Assembly (NCBI GenBank): GCA_007026445.1
Contig: VDMD01000038.1
Location: 1 to 64,000, forward strand
DNA: 64,000 bases
Source: Schizophyllum amplum
Taxonomy: Eukaryota > Basidiomycota > Agaricomycetes > Agaricales > Schizophyllaceae
Reading direction: 5' to 3'
Shown here: positions 1 through 11,429 of the stretch, in pieces
How the letters are laid out: the number at the start of each line of letters is the position of its first letter
Position numbering within the stretch: position 1 is the stretch's first letter
Notes under the pieces: generated by a model
Told to the model about the DNA's origin: nothing
Database searches by the model: none
What the model saw: only the letters and a program-made list of their open reading frames with translations
Position numbers and translations under genes: made by a program

Positions 1-596
1 GCTGCACGCCATAACGCGCGCGCGATGTTCAGAGCTCTGTATAGCTGATCAGCAACCGGGAAAACGCGGATTGTAGGTACACACCAATCAAGAACGACAT
101 AATGGATAGCTCCCTCGAGAGGTGTGGGCTTCAAAGGCGAACATCAGGCGGCGAAGGGTCAGGGCGATGGGGGAGGCGACGTGAGTTCCGAATGGGAGAC
201 GCGGACCGATCAGCGCCGGAAGCGGAGACGCGGGCCGGGTCCCGTCGGGCGCCTGTCGATCGCGCGCGCGCCTTTCGATCGCGCGCCCGCTTTCGCTGAT
301 CGCGCGCCCTTCTTTGCATATCGCGCGCGCGCGCATTGTTCTCACAACATCGGACGCCGCTGCTCGGTAGTGCGCCAGATCTCAAGTCGAAATTCCACGT
401 GCGTCGCCTGATTTTGTCGAATTTCAACTCACGCAACCTCGAGGCAGCGCAAAGAACACGCACCCGCTATCGCATAGATATCGCTCTCTTCCCCCCCTCA
501 TCTTGCCTTTTTTCGCGCGTTCTCGCACCGAATCCCATAGGTGCGTATGCGCTCGATTCACGCCGCGCACGCACCATTGAACACGTATCAGCAATC
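1..596. other. upstream region, no gene seen
   Basis: I see no convincing coding exon here. Positions about 255-335 hold a degenerate short repeat built on GATCGCGCGC, which keeps several frames open by composition alone. The stretch presumably contains the promoter of the gene starting at 597, but I recognise no TATA box or other site. Confidence 0.5.
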
Positions 597-3500
597 ATGC
601 CCGCCCGTGCGACACGCAGTGGAAAAGGAAAGGTGCGCCGCTTGAAAATGTGCATCGTAATCGATCAGGCTGACCTGCTCGGAACACCCAGTCAAAAGCG
701 CCCTCATCCAAGAGGGCCTCGAAGGAGGCAGAGGACGCGCCTGCCGAATCGCCGCGCGCGCCGTCCCCGAGTCAGGAAATGGTGCGTCCGTATATCTATT
801 GATCACGTCAAAATTATTAACATCGCGCTACCAGGATGTCGACGACGAAGAGGGCAAAGACCCTGCACCGCTGCCGCCTGCCCCGTCCACCGGAGACATT
901 GCGGCGGCAAAGAGAGCCGTAAGAAGGCGGGTATTTTTTACGCGATGGGCGGCTCAGACAGTACCCAGGTGAGCGCGTCACTTGCTATGAGATTGCGCCT
1001 ACTGAACGAGATGTTTAGCCCGAACCCGCGATCTCGAGCGATGGCGAACAAGAGGTGACATCCTTGACCGTCAAGGCCGGCTCAGAGAGGGCGGCATCGC
1101 CCGACGAGGTGCGTTCTCAGCTTACGGACGTTTACCGAATGCCGACGCACACACAAGGAGATGGCGGACGCGACCCAGGATCTGGCGACGATCGCTGCAA
1201 CTGGCAACGAGGTGCGTGAATGGATTATGATAGCGAACGCGCGTGCCGATATGACGACAGATATCGGTCGCAACGGAAGCGCTTGGGGACCTTGAAGACG
1301 ATCCCCAAAGCCAAGCGATCGCTGCGGACGGGGACGAGAACAACGCCGGACAAGAAGACGAGGACGTCAGGATGGACATCGCGGTATGAGTAAACTATGG
1401 CCATTCAACGCATAGTTTACTGATACCGACTTCAGGAGGACACAGAAGAAAGCAACGGGTCGGGCGAGAAGGTACTAGTACTAAACTATGCATGTTTCTC
1501 GCATAGTTTACTGACGGCGCTTCGCAGGTTGACGATACGGTGCCCGACGCTGGCAAGGTAATACTAAACTATACATGTTTTGGGTATAGTTTACTCATCG
1601 CGCTCGCAGGTTATGGATCCCACACTCGAAGGCAGCCAGGTAATACTAATCTATCCATGTTTTTCGTATAGTTTACTAACTGGCCACGTAGAATATTGCC
1701 GGAGATATGGATGCTAGCGAAATGGTGGAGGCCCACGCCGGAGACAAGGTTAGACTAAACTATCGTTACATTGTGCATAGTTTACTCATTTGGCGATAGC
1801 GCGACGAGGTCTTTGAGGATCTCGAGCAGATGGACACGGTGCGTGAATCATGACAAGAAAAACACTGTAGATACTGATATTTGATAGTCTCCTCCTCGTC
1901 CGTCGCGAGCGGCCCCTCCGGCCGCAAAGGCGGCGACGGCTGTCGCAGCGCGCAAGGACATTGTGCGCGCGGACGGCCAGCAGCCGCGCCCAAAGCCACG
2001 CCCAGCTCCGACGGGACGCGCGGCGATGCAACTCGCGGCCTCTAAGGATCCGTCCAAGGAGGGCCAGGAGGGCCTGGGCGCCGCAATGCAGAGTGCGGCT
2101 CCGGAAACAACGGAGGGCCTTCCGGGCATCGACGAAGGCCAGATGCCACGTCGCCGAGGGGCGGCCTCGAAGGTCGTTCCCCCCGCGACTGCGGCCAAAG
2201 AGGTTGAGCCCGCCGCCAAAGCGGATCCTGCGCGAACGCAAGACGCACATGCAGGCGGTGTTAAGAAGAAGACAGTAAGTGCCAGCTCGAACGAATGTGC
2301 TTACTTACGCTGACTTAATTTCAAGGGCGGCAGGACGGGACGAAAAGGACGCAAGGCGGTAGAGGAGACAGAGGACGGAGACGTGAGTACGACTCCAGAT
2401 GAACCGTCCGCGTACTTACTCGCATATCCCAGAAGGAGGCCGACGAGCAGCACGAGAGGGATATGGATGCGGCGTACGCCGGCTCGACGATGTTCAATTT
2501 TGTCAAGCCGCCAGCCAACGTCGATATCAGGTCGTATCCCGGCGTCCCGCAACGCAAGGTGTCGAAGGAAACAGCGGCGCAGCTGCTCGAGCACGCTAAG
2601 CTGCGGACCTTCTACCGCACGAATCATAGGCATGCGGTTACGATCATCATGAAGCGCGAGGATATCGACCCGTCTTGTCTTTCGTTTGTGAAGAACGTGA
2701 AACCGCCGCCAGTCAAGTTCCCAGATACCGTGCTCGCGATCATCGTCTACCTCATCGCTGGCTGGCATCGCATGTTCACCGTTGTCAGGCAGTTCATGAT
2801 CAACCACAACATAACCGATATCGACAACGTCAACTGGACGCCCGAACTGGAGGCCGCTGCGAACGAGGAGGGGAGCTTCATCGCTGACATCTATTATGAA
2901 GGTCAGTACGAATGATTTCCGAGTGCTCTGCAATATCTGATTATCAACAGACGTCCTTGAGAAATCGAAAAGCAAGCATACGATCTTGTACAATATGCGC
3001 ACCAACAACGAGACGGTCAGCACGGAGGACTCCGAAGAAATGGTGTTGGTGACGAGCTTAGCGCCAATGGCGACACCCCTGAAGCATGTGGCGCATAAGC
3101 AGTTGAGGGAAGCAGTCAGCGCGGGGCGGACGAAGGAACACGTCAAGCAGCTGCTGGGCAATTGGGTCAACACTCGGGACATGCTCGTCGACATGGCTCA
3201 GACGACCTCGTTCGCGTCTGAAACGAACGTTCCCGAGATCTTTCAGCCTACCGTGTGGGTCGCGCTGTCGGGAACGTGGGGAGAGGTGAGTCGTCTAAGC
3301 AACACCTGCGCTAGGACTGACGCGCATCCCCAGCTTATCGCTGGCGCACATCAGCTTTCGAAGATTCAGCTCACCCTGGCGATGGAACTCATCACCAATG
3401 ACGAGGCGGTCCCGGACTTCGCGGCACTCCCCGCAGCCGATGCGCATAACACGCTCGAGGAGTATCTCACTCGTCTGCTTCCTGGCGGCGATGTCGCAGC

Positions 3501-6358
3501 GAGGCGCTTCTCGGAGCACGAGTACATCATCTACAATCTCGTCCTCGACGCCGCGGAGAAAGCGCTCGCAAAGCAGCCCGATCTCCAACCCTTTTTGGAG
3601 GCGACTATGACGGGCGGGCTGCTGACCGGAATGACGCAGGTCAGCGAGGCGCAACACAGTTTGCTGCAGGATTACTGGCATACTGTCGCGGACCTCATCC
3701 CAGGGCTGTTCGCGGACTACCTCGAACACAACGGGGCTAGGAGCCTCGGCAACTCCATGCTTTTCGTCCGCAAGGCCGACGCCTTCGCTAACGCTCTCAC
3801 GATGTGCGTGTACGCCGGATACTCACCGGAGACATCTTCGCCTCTTAACTATGGCTACCGCCTGCCGTTCATGTCACCGACCCTCTGCAAGATGATGATG
3901 AAGAGCTACTCCCAGGATGACGTCAAACGGGCGCATACGACATTACGCATGGTGAGTGCGCCGTCCCGTGTCGGTACTAAACTATCAGCATTTAGTTCAT
4001 AGTTTAGTCCCCGCTTTCGGAAGTTCCAGTCGGGGCTCAGCCTAAACTATATGTTTCTCGCGTATAGTTTAGTCTGAGGGCCGGCTGGAATCTGACGCGG
4101 TGGCGCTAAACTATGGACTTTACGCTCATAGTTTACTCTGAGCGATATCACATAGCTGACATATAATGCAGCTCATCAACGTGTTCTTTCCCGGCGCGTC
4201 TGCCTGGCTAGACCATAGCCTTCCAAAGGCCACCAACCTGGATACGTCCAAGGACTCGGCGATCGGGCTCTTGCGTGAGGGGCTCTTCCAGCTGATGATG
4301 CGCGACGAGGGGCGGGAGCCGCTGAAGCCGGATGCTGTTTGGAAGAACAAGATAGCCCTGGCGCACCTCGAAGCCCACAAGTGCGCGTTGACGGTACGCC
4401 TAATCCTGGATACAATATATTGTGCTAATACGCCCAGATTGGCGACATCATCGTCGCATACCGAGAGACCATCCTTGAGAACGAATTGTTCACCCTCGAT
4501 GCGTACCTCGAGAAGTTCAAGGCCGCATGCCACGGTTTGGCGGCGGACGACAAGATATACGCCACCTATCTCATCAATTACATCTCCGACTGGGGAGGCA
4601 TAGCGTCGAAGAACGCGCCGGGCGGGCTGCTGAAAAACATGCGGAACTTTCACCTCCCGCAGCCCACTCCTGCCGTCGAGGTCGCTTTCGAGGTCACTCG
4701 CGCCGAGCAGAATCTGAAGCCGCTCGAGGCGAGCAACGAGAGGCAGCGCTTCGAGCGCTTGAAGGCGAGTCTAGCCCATTTCCCTGTCGAATTTCTCAAT
4801 GTCCGCGAGGGTACCAATGAGCAAAACCGTTCGACGCATCTCCGGGGTGTTGCGACTCATGTTATTGGGGCGGACAACTGCGCGAGCGAGATGATGTGGA
4901 TCATCCGCTCATCCCCGGCGGTGTCGTCGATCTTCGACCGTGTTCTCGCCATTCTGCGGCACGAGGACGTTCTGTCTGACGAGTACATTCCTTGGTGCTT
5001 CGATTATCACGATACGGAGGAGCGTCGGCAGTTCGTTGCGAACCAAGTCGCGCAGGAGGCCGCTACCGACAACCTTCTCGTGCTTGACGACGACATGCTT
5101 GGCGACAGCGTCAACGACGCCTCCACGTCCTCCGCCGGCGAGGTGGCTCCCGCCGGCGCCGACGCCACCGCTATTGCCTGCCGCGACGCTGGCGATGACT
5201 CCCTCCCTGCTGCGGCCGTCGATGCAGCTGTGGCCGGGTCTGCCGCTGGCGGCCCCGTCGACGCCGGTGCTAGCGCGGCTCCCACTGCCGCCCCTGCCGC
5301 TGCCGCCACTCGTGCTGTTGCAGGCGCAGCGCCTGCCGCCGCCACTACCCTGTCCTCGCGAGCCGACGACTCGACGGCCTTGATTGCAGTTGCGGCCTCA
5401 CTTGCGGCCGACGCAGATCCCCCCGCAGACCTGGAGATCCTCCGCGTTTTCCAGGACAGGAACATATCCGATCGAATTCAGCGACTCAGCAAGGGGCTGG
5501 AAAAGGCCGCGCGCGAGTTCACCTCATCTGGCGGCAAGCCTATGGGCGCCCACTGGGCGATTCGGAATAAGACCGCGACTAACGTTCTGCCCAAATTTGT
5601 CGCCGACAACATGATGGCCACCTACCATGTGAGTGCGTCTGTGGTTTGCATCCGGCGGGATTCTCATTGTATTTCAGCATTTCATCAAGGAGCTCCTTAG
5701 CACGTCCAAGCTAACGCGTTCGCAACAACAAGCGATTGTCAAGAACGCCAACGCGGGCAAGCCGAAGTTCGTGATCGCCACCGACGAGGAGATGAAGGCT
5801 ATCTACGCGCGGATGATTGCGGCGACCTCGAAGGAGGAATTCGACCTGCGCGTGAAACCCACTGCCACCAAGGACGCCGCCGCTGCGAAAAAGCCGAAGG
5901 GGAAGGGCAGCAAGAAGGTGACGTCTACCGAGTACGTCCCCGAGTCCGATTCGGAAGTGAAGGACGCTCCAGAGTCCGAGGACGAGGACTACGCTGAGGA
6001 CGCCGACGACGACAACGTGCCGGACGCGAAGATGTCGAAGAGCCAGTCAAAGAGGAACCTCAAGGCGAAGCGCGACGCACTTGCGAAGTCGAAGGAGACG
6101 GCGAGGGCGGAGGAGGTCAAGAGGGCCAAGGCGGCGAACGCAACACCCGGCGCGGGCTCAAGCCGCAGTCTGCAGGCTGCACCGAAGCCACCGCGGCGTA
6201 AGCACGACGAGCGCTCGAGCCCTCCCCCGAAGGACAACGCAGGCGACGGCGAGGAGCGCCAGATCAAGCGATCGCGCTCGAATACTGCTGGCGACAAAGG
6301 GAAGGGTATTGCGGGAGGATCGTCGAACAAGGGCAAGGGTAAGGCGTCGGGCAACTAG
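597..6358 (+). CDS. hypothetical 1,542-aa protein with hairpin-bearing introns, 19 exons
   Basis: Exons by splice signals: 597-632, 692-781, 835-918, 1019-1108, 1158-1211, 1261-1383, 1436-1471, 1528-1557, 1610-1639, 1692-1748, 1800-1838, 1888-2274, 2326-2382, 2433-2901, 2951-3285, 3334-3951, 4172-4393, 4438-5628, 5678-6358. The frame stays open throughout, and 17 of 18 introns are phase 0. The 919-1018 intron is the least certain. The first ~370 residues are acidic and low-complexity, starting MPARATRSGKGK. A folded core follows from about residue 390, then an Ala-rich linker (genomic 5100-5420) and a basic Lys/Ser-rich tail that could be a nuclear localisation signal. One stretch around 2660-2800 has an IDP element followed by AGWHRM. 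That resembles the G-x-HR signature of ParB/sulfiredoxin-like folds, but the match is weak. I do not recognise the family. Introns 6-10 and the 3952-4171 intron contain 33-bp inverted repeats. Confidence 0.75.
1389..1786. repeat. five 33-bp inverted repeats, one in each of five consecutive introns
   Basis: Copies lie at 1389-1421, 1480-1512, 1563-1595, 1645-1677 and 1754-1786. Each has a 10-bp left arm near ACTAAACTAT, a 13-nt centre of variable sequence and a 10-bp right arm ATAGTTTACT. The host introns are 1384-1435, 1472-1527, 1558-1609, 1640-1691 and 1749-1799 (51-56 nt), so the repeat fills about 60% of each intron. The repeat starts 5-8 nt after the 5' splice site and ends directly at the branch site: ACT followed by GAT, GAC, CAT, AAC and CAT gives CTNAY each time, 11-13 nt before the 3' splice site. 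Confidence 0.9.
3976..4137. repeat. three 33-bp inverted repeats within one 220-bp intron
   Basis: Copies lie at 3976-4008, 4041-4073 and 4105-4137 inside the intron 3952-4171. Arms are 10 bp and centres 13 nt, as elsewhere. The first two right arms end TTTAGT, unlike the single-copy introns upstream; the third ends TTTACT. The likely branch site of this intron (CTGAC near 4156) lies outside all three repeats. Confidence 0.9.
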
Positions 6359-6451
6359 ATAAACGAGTGCTTCTTATTGAACATTGTATATACGTACTGA
6401 ATTTGGATACATGGCGCGAATAAAGTGATTCGTATGAATGGAGGGCAGATT

Positions 6452-6484
6452 GGTAAACTATACGCATTGCGCGGATAGTTTAGT
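6452..6484. repeat. 33-bp inverted repeat downstream of the large gene
   Basis: Arms GGTAAACTAT and ATAGTTTAGT flank a 13-nt centre. It lies 94 bp after the stop codon of the 597-6358 gene and 14 bp before the large TIR element at 6498, so it is intergenic or in the 3' UTR. Confidence 0.85.
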
Positions 6485-7939
6485 GGTACACACCTAGGAG
6501 GTCAGTCCCTATCAATTTAAGTACGAGCCCTGTAACATAGGGCTCAGACTTCCAATGTTTTACTATAATCATTGTACACTAGTTACAGGATCTCGTAGGT
6601 ACGACTCGTAGCTACATCCGCCGACAGTTCCCCTGGGCAGCTGGCTCTCGGCCGTTCCCGCTGGGTCACTGGCTGGTCGGCTCGCGCCTGCTCGCCACTC
6701 GTCCGCTCGCCTCCGCACGTGCCGCCCGAGCTCACAACCCACGCCCGGTCCAGCTCGCAGCTCGCTCACGCCCACACCAGCTCACCTGCCCGCCCACGCT
6801 CGCGGTCCGCACCCCACCCGGCTCGCCGTTCCACCCAGCTCGAGCTCGCTGCCGCTCCCGCGCGCGCACCGGCGGTCCGTGCCCCACCGTCACCCCCGCA
6901 CTCGCTCCCGCGCCACCCCACCCCCGCGCTCACTCCCGCACCACCCCCGTGCTCACCGCCGCTCCCGCACTCTCCTGACCCCACCTACTACCTCACTACC
7001 CGCACCCGTTCCCGCGCTCGCCGGTCTCGTGCACTGCCCTGCACTAGCAGCGCCACGGGACCCGCAGCGCACGCACAGCGCAGAGGGTGGGTGACGTGGC
7101 TGGGAGGCGGCACGGCGGCACGGGTATGGTATTGGGTGAATGACGCGCCGGTTTGGCCGGCGCGGCGCGGGAGTGTGGTAGGGCGTTGGGTGCGCGGTGA
7201 CGTCGGAGGAGAGGGTGGTGAGGGTGCGCGAGAAGGCGCAGCGCGTGGTGAGGTCGGAGGAGGGAGGTGGTGGTGACGCTGCTCCGAGTCTCCCCGATCA
7301 CGGGTGACGGGTGCTGTTGAGCACAAACGCGGCGGCGGCGCGGCGAGGAAGAGGAGGAGAGGACGGGGCGCGTCAACGGCGACAACGACGTGGTCGAGCC
7401 ACGCCGACATCGCCGGCGACCGCGACCCGTGGTGGTGGAGGGCAGATGGTGGGTGGTAGAAGGAAAGAGCAGTGGAATTGATCGCGGCGAAATTTGACGC
7501 GAGCGCCACGTGTTCGGCAAATGCCGGTGACGTGCGTCGACGCCCTGTCGGCATTGCTGGCGGGGCCGCGCTCGCCGTTGCACGCGGTGTCTGGTGCGCG
7601 CTGCTTTGTAGCGGCTGTATAAGCAATATATATATATATATGTCAATTGTCTAGGTAGATAGCTGGTACAATATATGCTAAAGATACCCTCTGCGTGAGA
7701 GGGCGAGCAGGAGCAGGTGGGGGGAACTACGCAGAGCAGCCTGCTCGCGCTCGCACTGCACGCTGTTTGGTGGTGGGTAGGACCCCGCGCATCTCCCGCA
7801 ATGACGGAACACAGGTACGGGGGCGCTGGGATGCGTGGCTGTCGGCATGCTTGCACTTGCGGATCGGCGATCAACGGTGTTTGCGGGACTCGCGGGCGAT
7901 ATGGCGAGGGCGTGTGCCGTGTGGGAGAGGATGCGCGCG

Positions 7940-8065
7940 GAAAGGAGGCGAGGCGTGGAGGCGAGGCGTGGGGGAGAGGCGTAGGCGAGGGCGTGGGCGC
8001 GAGGGCGAGGGCGCGAGGGCGAGGGCGCGCGAGGGCAAGGGCGAGGACGCGAGGCTGAGGGTGAG
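7940..8065. repeat. GAGGGC-type purine-rich simple repeat
   Basis: A run of GCGAGGGC and GAGGCGTGG variants lies inside the 4.7-kb element. The purine-rich strand bias keeps frames open on both strands without any protein-like signal. Confidence 0.7.
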
Positions 8066-10689
8066 CACGAGGGCGAGGGAGCGCAGGGAAGCGCCGGCGC
8101 CAACAATAAGGAACGACGCGCACGTCGACACCTAGACGTGCGTGGACGTCGTCGACAACGGCGTAGGGCGTTGGCGACGCGACCTCGCTGGCGCTGCTCC
8201 CGCTCGCCGCGCCTGCTCGCCCCCTCCCCTATCGCACAGCGTCCCCGAACGCTGCGTATGCGCGGACGCTCGTCCCAGCGTCGCGCAGACGCGGGAGTAC
8301 GGCGAGGGCAGGAGCCGCGGGAGTACGGCGAGCGCCGCCTCGCCCTCGGTGTGCCCGTCGCCGTCTCTGCGCGCCTGCCCCCGCGCACGTCTCTTGCGTA
8401 CGCTCGCGCGCTCTTGAGTCACTGACTTTGGTTTTGTTAGCTCTAAACTCACGGGCTGTGCGTAGCGGACGCACCTGACGAGGGGCGCTTCCCGCGCCCC
8501 CTCGCTCGCCAAACCCAACGTGGGGCGCTTTTAAAAGGCCCCGATTCGCCTGAGAGGTAAGGAGACGGATGGGGGAAGACCTCTTGAGGTGTAGGTAAAG
8601 GATTGAGGAGGCGGCCAGCAACCGCGGCCGCGGCGTGGTCGTGGTTGCTGGCAAAGGAGCGTTGATCGTGAACGTTCGGCGCCTCGGACCGGAGTCCGAA
8701 GGTTGCCGTCGTCGCCTTCGACGTCCTCGGGATCGTGCCGGGAGGCATCTAAATTCGCATCCTCTTCACAGGGCATCTTTATATAGAGTTTAGGATAGAT
8801 ATACAAAATTCTGTGCGATTCTGTACATGTAAAGGGGGTGAACTTCGAGACCCTTGTTGACGAGGGTTAATGCTCGTCAAAAGCACTTCTCGAACGTCTC
8901 CCCCGGCACCTTTCGAAGCGTTCCGAGGCAGTATATTATCGTATCGCTTCAGTCAAAGTTGGAGCATGTTCTATCTAGTCTCCCCTAAGCACGTATGTAG
9001 TTTAATTTGCCTATATCTGCCACAATACAATACAAAATCACAATGAGTACATATTGAACCTCTTACAGAATATTCTACTCAATACATGTGTATTCTAGAT
9101 AGCTGAGACCCATCCAAAGCCCCGATCCCTCAATGGTAGATCAGATAATTACTATCTATACACGTCTTACGGTAGAAGAAGGCCGCGATGTCTTACAATG
9201 GCGCCGTATACGTGCAAATCGACGTGCAGCGCGCGGATCGACGCGTCGTGTCACATCACGTCACACGACGCGTCCGCCCTTGCCTCTCACCACCACGTCG
9301 CCAGACCGCCGGCTACCCATTTGACTCACCGCAAAACCGCGTACACGCGAATCGACAAGATAAGGGGTGCGAGGGCTCATAGGAGCCCTCCAAGGTACGT
9401 GGCAATGGTTCTGCCATGGTATACAACACTGACGAAAATTTTCGCGTCACTTGCAAACGCACGCACGCACGTACCGCGCTGTGTGCGTCCGCATGTGGCG
9501 CATGTTCTCAGCCAGTCTTGACCAAAGACGCCCGGTCCCCGACCCCTCCCGCATCCATACACCAACCGAGAACGACGCCCGCCGCCTTCATATCCCCACC
9601 GCGCAGTAGCGCCCGCCCCGCTCACCCACCTCTAATGCCCCGTTACCACCTTCGCCAAGTGAGGTATAGGGACATGAGGGGTGGGCGAACGACGCGGTCG
9701 CTGACGCGCGCTAGGGAGCACGAAGACGACAGGCGTGGTCCTCGTTTTTCAACGTCGCCGCCGGCCCCCTCCTCGCGCACGCCAAGCACACCACAGCAGT
9801 CAGCTCTGTGCGAGGGCGCACTGTTGCCGGGGTGCACGCGCGGTGTCGCCCGCTAATGCATGCCCACGTCCAACGCATACCCTCCCCTCACTGAGTCCCC
9901 ACGCATCCCCGCTGTGCTCACGCATGCAGGGGCTTATGCATTTTATTTACATATATATATATATATATATATATTATGGTTTTGACAACCTCCCCGCAAA
10001 ATGAGAGCAACGCGCGCCGTGGTGAGGACGGCGCAAGCGGCGCGACGGAGGCCGCCCGGGTCGCGCGCCGAGGTCCGAGTCACGTGACTGTTCCGACCGA
10101 ATCCGGGTAGAATCGGTAATTCGCTCCTCGTTCTCTCCCACCATCTTCCCCGCTCTCTGCGCTGCCCTGCCGGTAGGTGGCTGGCCGTCGTCGTCAGACG
10201 CGGCCGCCGCCTGCTTCAGGGGTACGCCTTTGGCGTCGCTCCCGCGCTGCGCCCAGCGCCGCGAGAGCGAACGGCGCGCCTTTCCCAACGACCCGCGCTT
10301 CCGATGACGACCCGCGACCCGCGCTAGCAACTGCGCGGTCCTCCACCTTCACCAAGGACACCCGTGCCCAGTCGCCGCGCCTACAGCCATGCCGCGCATC
10401 CCGGGCCCGCTTCACACACCGCATCCGTGCGCACGCCCCGGCAACGGAGTGTTCGCCGCCCGCCGGCCATCCCACACCTCCTCCCGACATTCCTCCTCGC
10501 GCGCTCAACGCCTATCATCCCTCCTGCCGTGCTATGGCATCCACCCCCACCATCTGCATTGCGAGTGTTGCTGTTGAGGTCGGCCGCGACAACAGACAAG
10601 CAGCATCCGCCGAGGACGCGCCATACCCGGCGCGGAATCCAGGTGTAGGGGGTGGGCAGCGAGCCGCGCACGGGCGGGCGGGTGAGGTA

Positions 10690-10990
10690 GGCGGTGGGTG
10701 AGGGAGTGAGCGAGCATGCAGGGGGCAAGCGAGAGGGCGGGTGAGCGAGCGGGTAGGCGAGCGCGGCGGGCGAGCGAGCGCAGCGGGTGGGCGAGCGCAG
10801 CGGGTGGGCGAGCGCAGCGGGTGGGCGAGCGAGCGAGCGCGGTGGGTGGGCGAGCGAGCGCGGTGGGTGAGTGGGCGAGCGCAGCGGGTGGGCGAGCCAG
10901 CGCGGTGGGGCGGGGCGTGCGAGCGCGGCGGGGCGTGCGAGGCGAGCGAGCGGGGCGAGGCGAGCGAGCCAGGTGGGCACGCCGAAAGCG
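10690..10990. repeat. minisatellite of GGTGGGCGAGCGCAGC variants
   Basis: About twenty imperfect tandem copies of 10-20 bp units built from GGGCGAGCG lie next to the right inverted repeat of the 4.7-kb element. A comparable but opposite-strand composition (GCTCGCCCGC) lies inside the left end, so the repeat may be an expanded inner part of the inverted repeats. Confidence 0.7.
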
Positions 10991-11251
10991 AGCGGGGCGT
11001 GGGCTGCGGCACGTGCAGAGGCGAGCGGGCGAGGAGCGAGCCGAACAGCACGGGAACAGCCGACAGGCAGGCCTGTAGGCGGGAGCTGCTGAGATTTGTA
11101 GCTACGACCTGTAGCTACAAGTGCAGTAGTTACTGTACAATAGTTATAGTAAAACATTGGAAGTCTGAGCCCTATGTTACTGGGCCTGTCAGCTAAAACC
11201 ATAGGGACTGTAGTGCACCTAGTCAATATCTTGAGGCCCTAGTGGCTTGTC

Positions 11252-11349
11252 ACTAAACTATAGCTGTATCGCGTATAGTTTAGCATGCATGATATTCACA
11301 CCGGAGAGTCGCGACGACTAAACTATTACTTTGATGCGTATAATTTAGC
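11252..11349. repeat. two 33-bp inverted repeats to the right of the 4.7-kb element
   Basis: Copies lie at 11252-11284 and 11317-11349, with 10-bp arms and 13-nt centres. The right arms ATAGTTTAGC and ATAATTTAGC differ slightly from the other copies. With the copy at 6452 they bracket the large element. Confidence 0.85.
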
Positions 11350-11429
11350 TCGACGGTGTTGCCCTGCGTCCGTACCTCCGCCACACAGCTGCCGGATCAC
11401 ACCCCCCCAACCACCGACATGCGCTCGAA

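Larger units (their letters stand above)
6498..11214. mobile_element. 4.7-kb non-autonomous element with long terminal inverted repeats
   Basis: The sequence from about 6503 (CAGTCCCTAT) to 6720 is repeated in inverse complement from about 11210 back to 11000. The block around 6533-6605, including GGGCTCAGACTTCCAATG, is near-perfect and similarity then fades inward, giving TIRs of roughly 200 bp. A 7-bp direct repeat CACCTAG lies at 6491-6497 and 11216-11222 and may be the target duplication, though exact ends are uncertain. The interior is GC-rich with skewed composition. Its long open frames are low-complexity and I see no transposase. It also contains AT runs at about 7624-7641 and 9950-9975. 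It could be a hAT-like derivative or a foldback element; the superfamily is not determined. Confidence 0.7.

Noticed and set aside
1480..1786. CRISPR-like array, because of regularly spaced inverted repeats
   Set aside because: Spacing follows exon lengths, the units are full inverted repeats inside spliceosomal introns, and this is a eukaryotic genome.
6452..6484. Transcription terminator hairpin after the large gene
   Set aside because: The same 33-bp unit occurs in introns and intergenic DNA, so its position after a stop codon is not specific. Pol II genes do not use such terminators.
7044..8123. Reverse open frame of 359 codons inside the 4.7-kb element
   Set aside because: It consists of Pro/Arg/Ala/Ser-rich sequence from GC-skewed simple repeats and has no recognisable domain.
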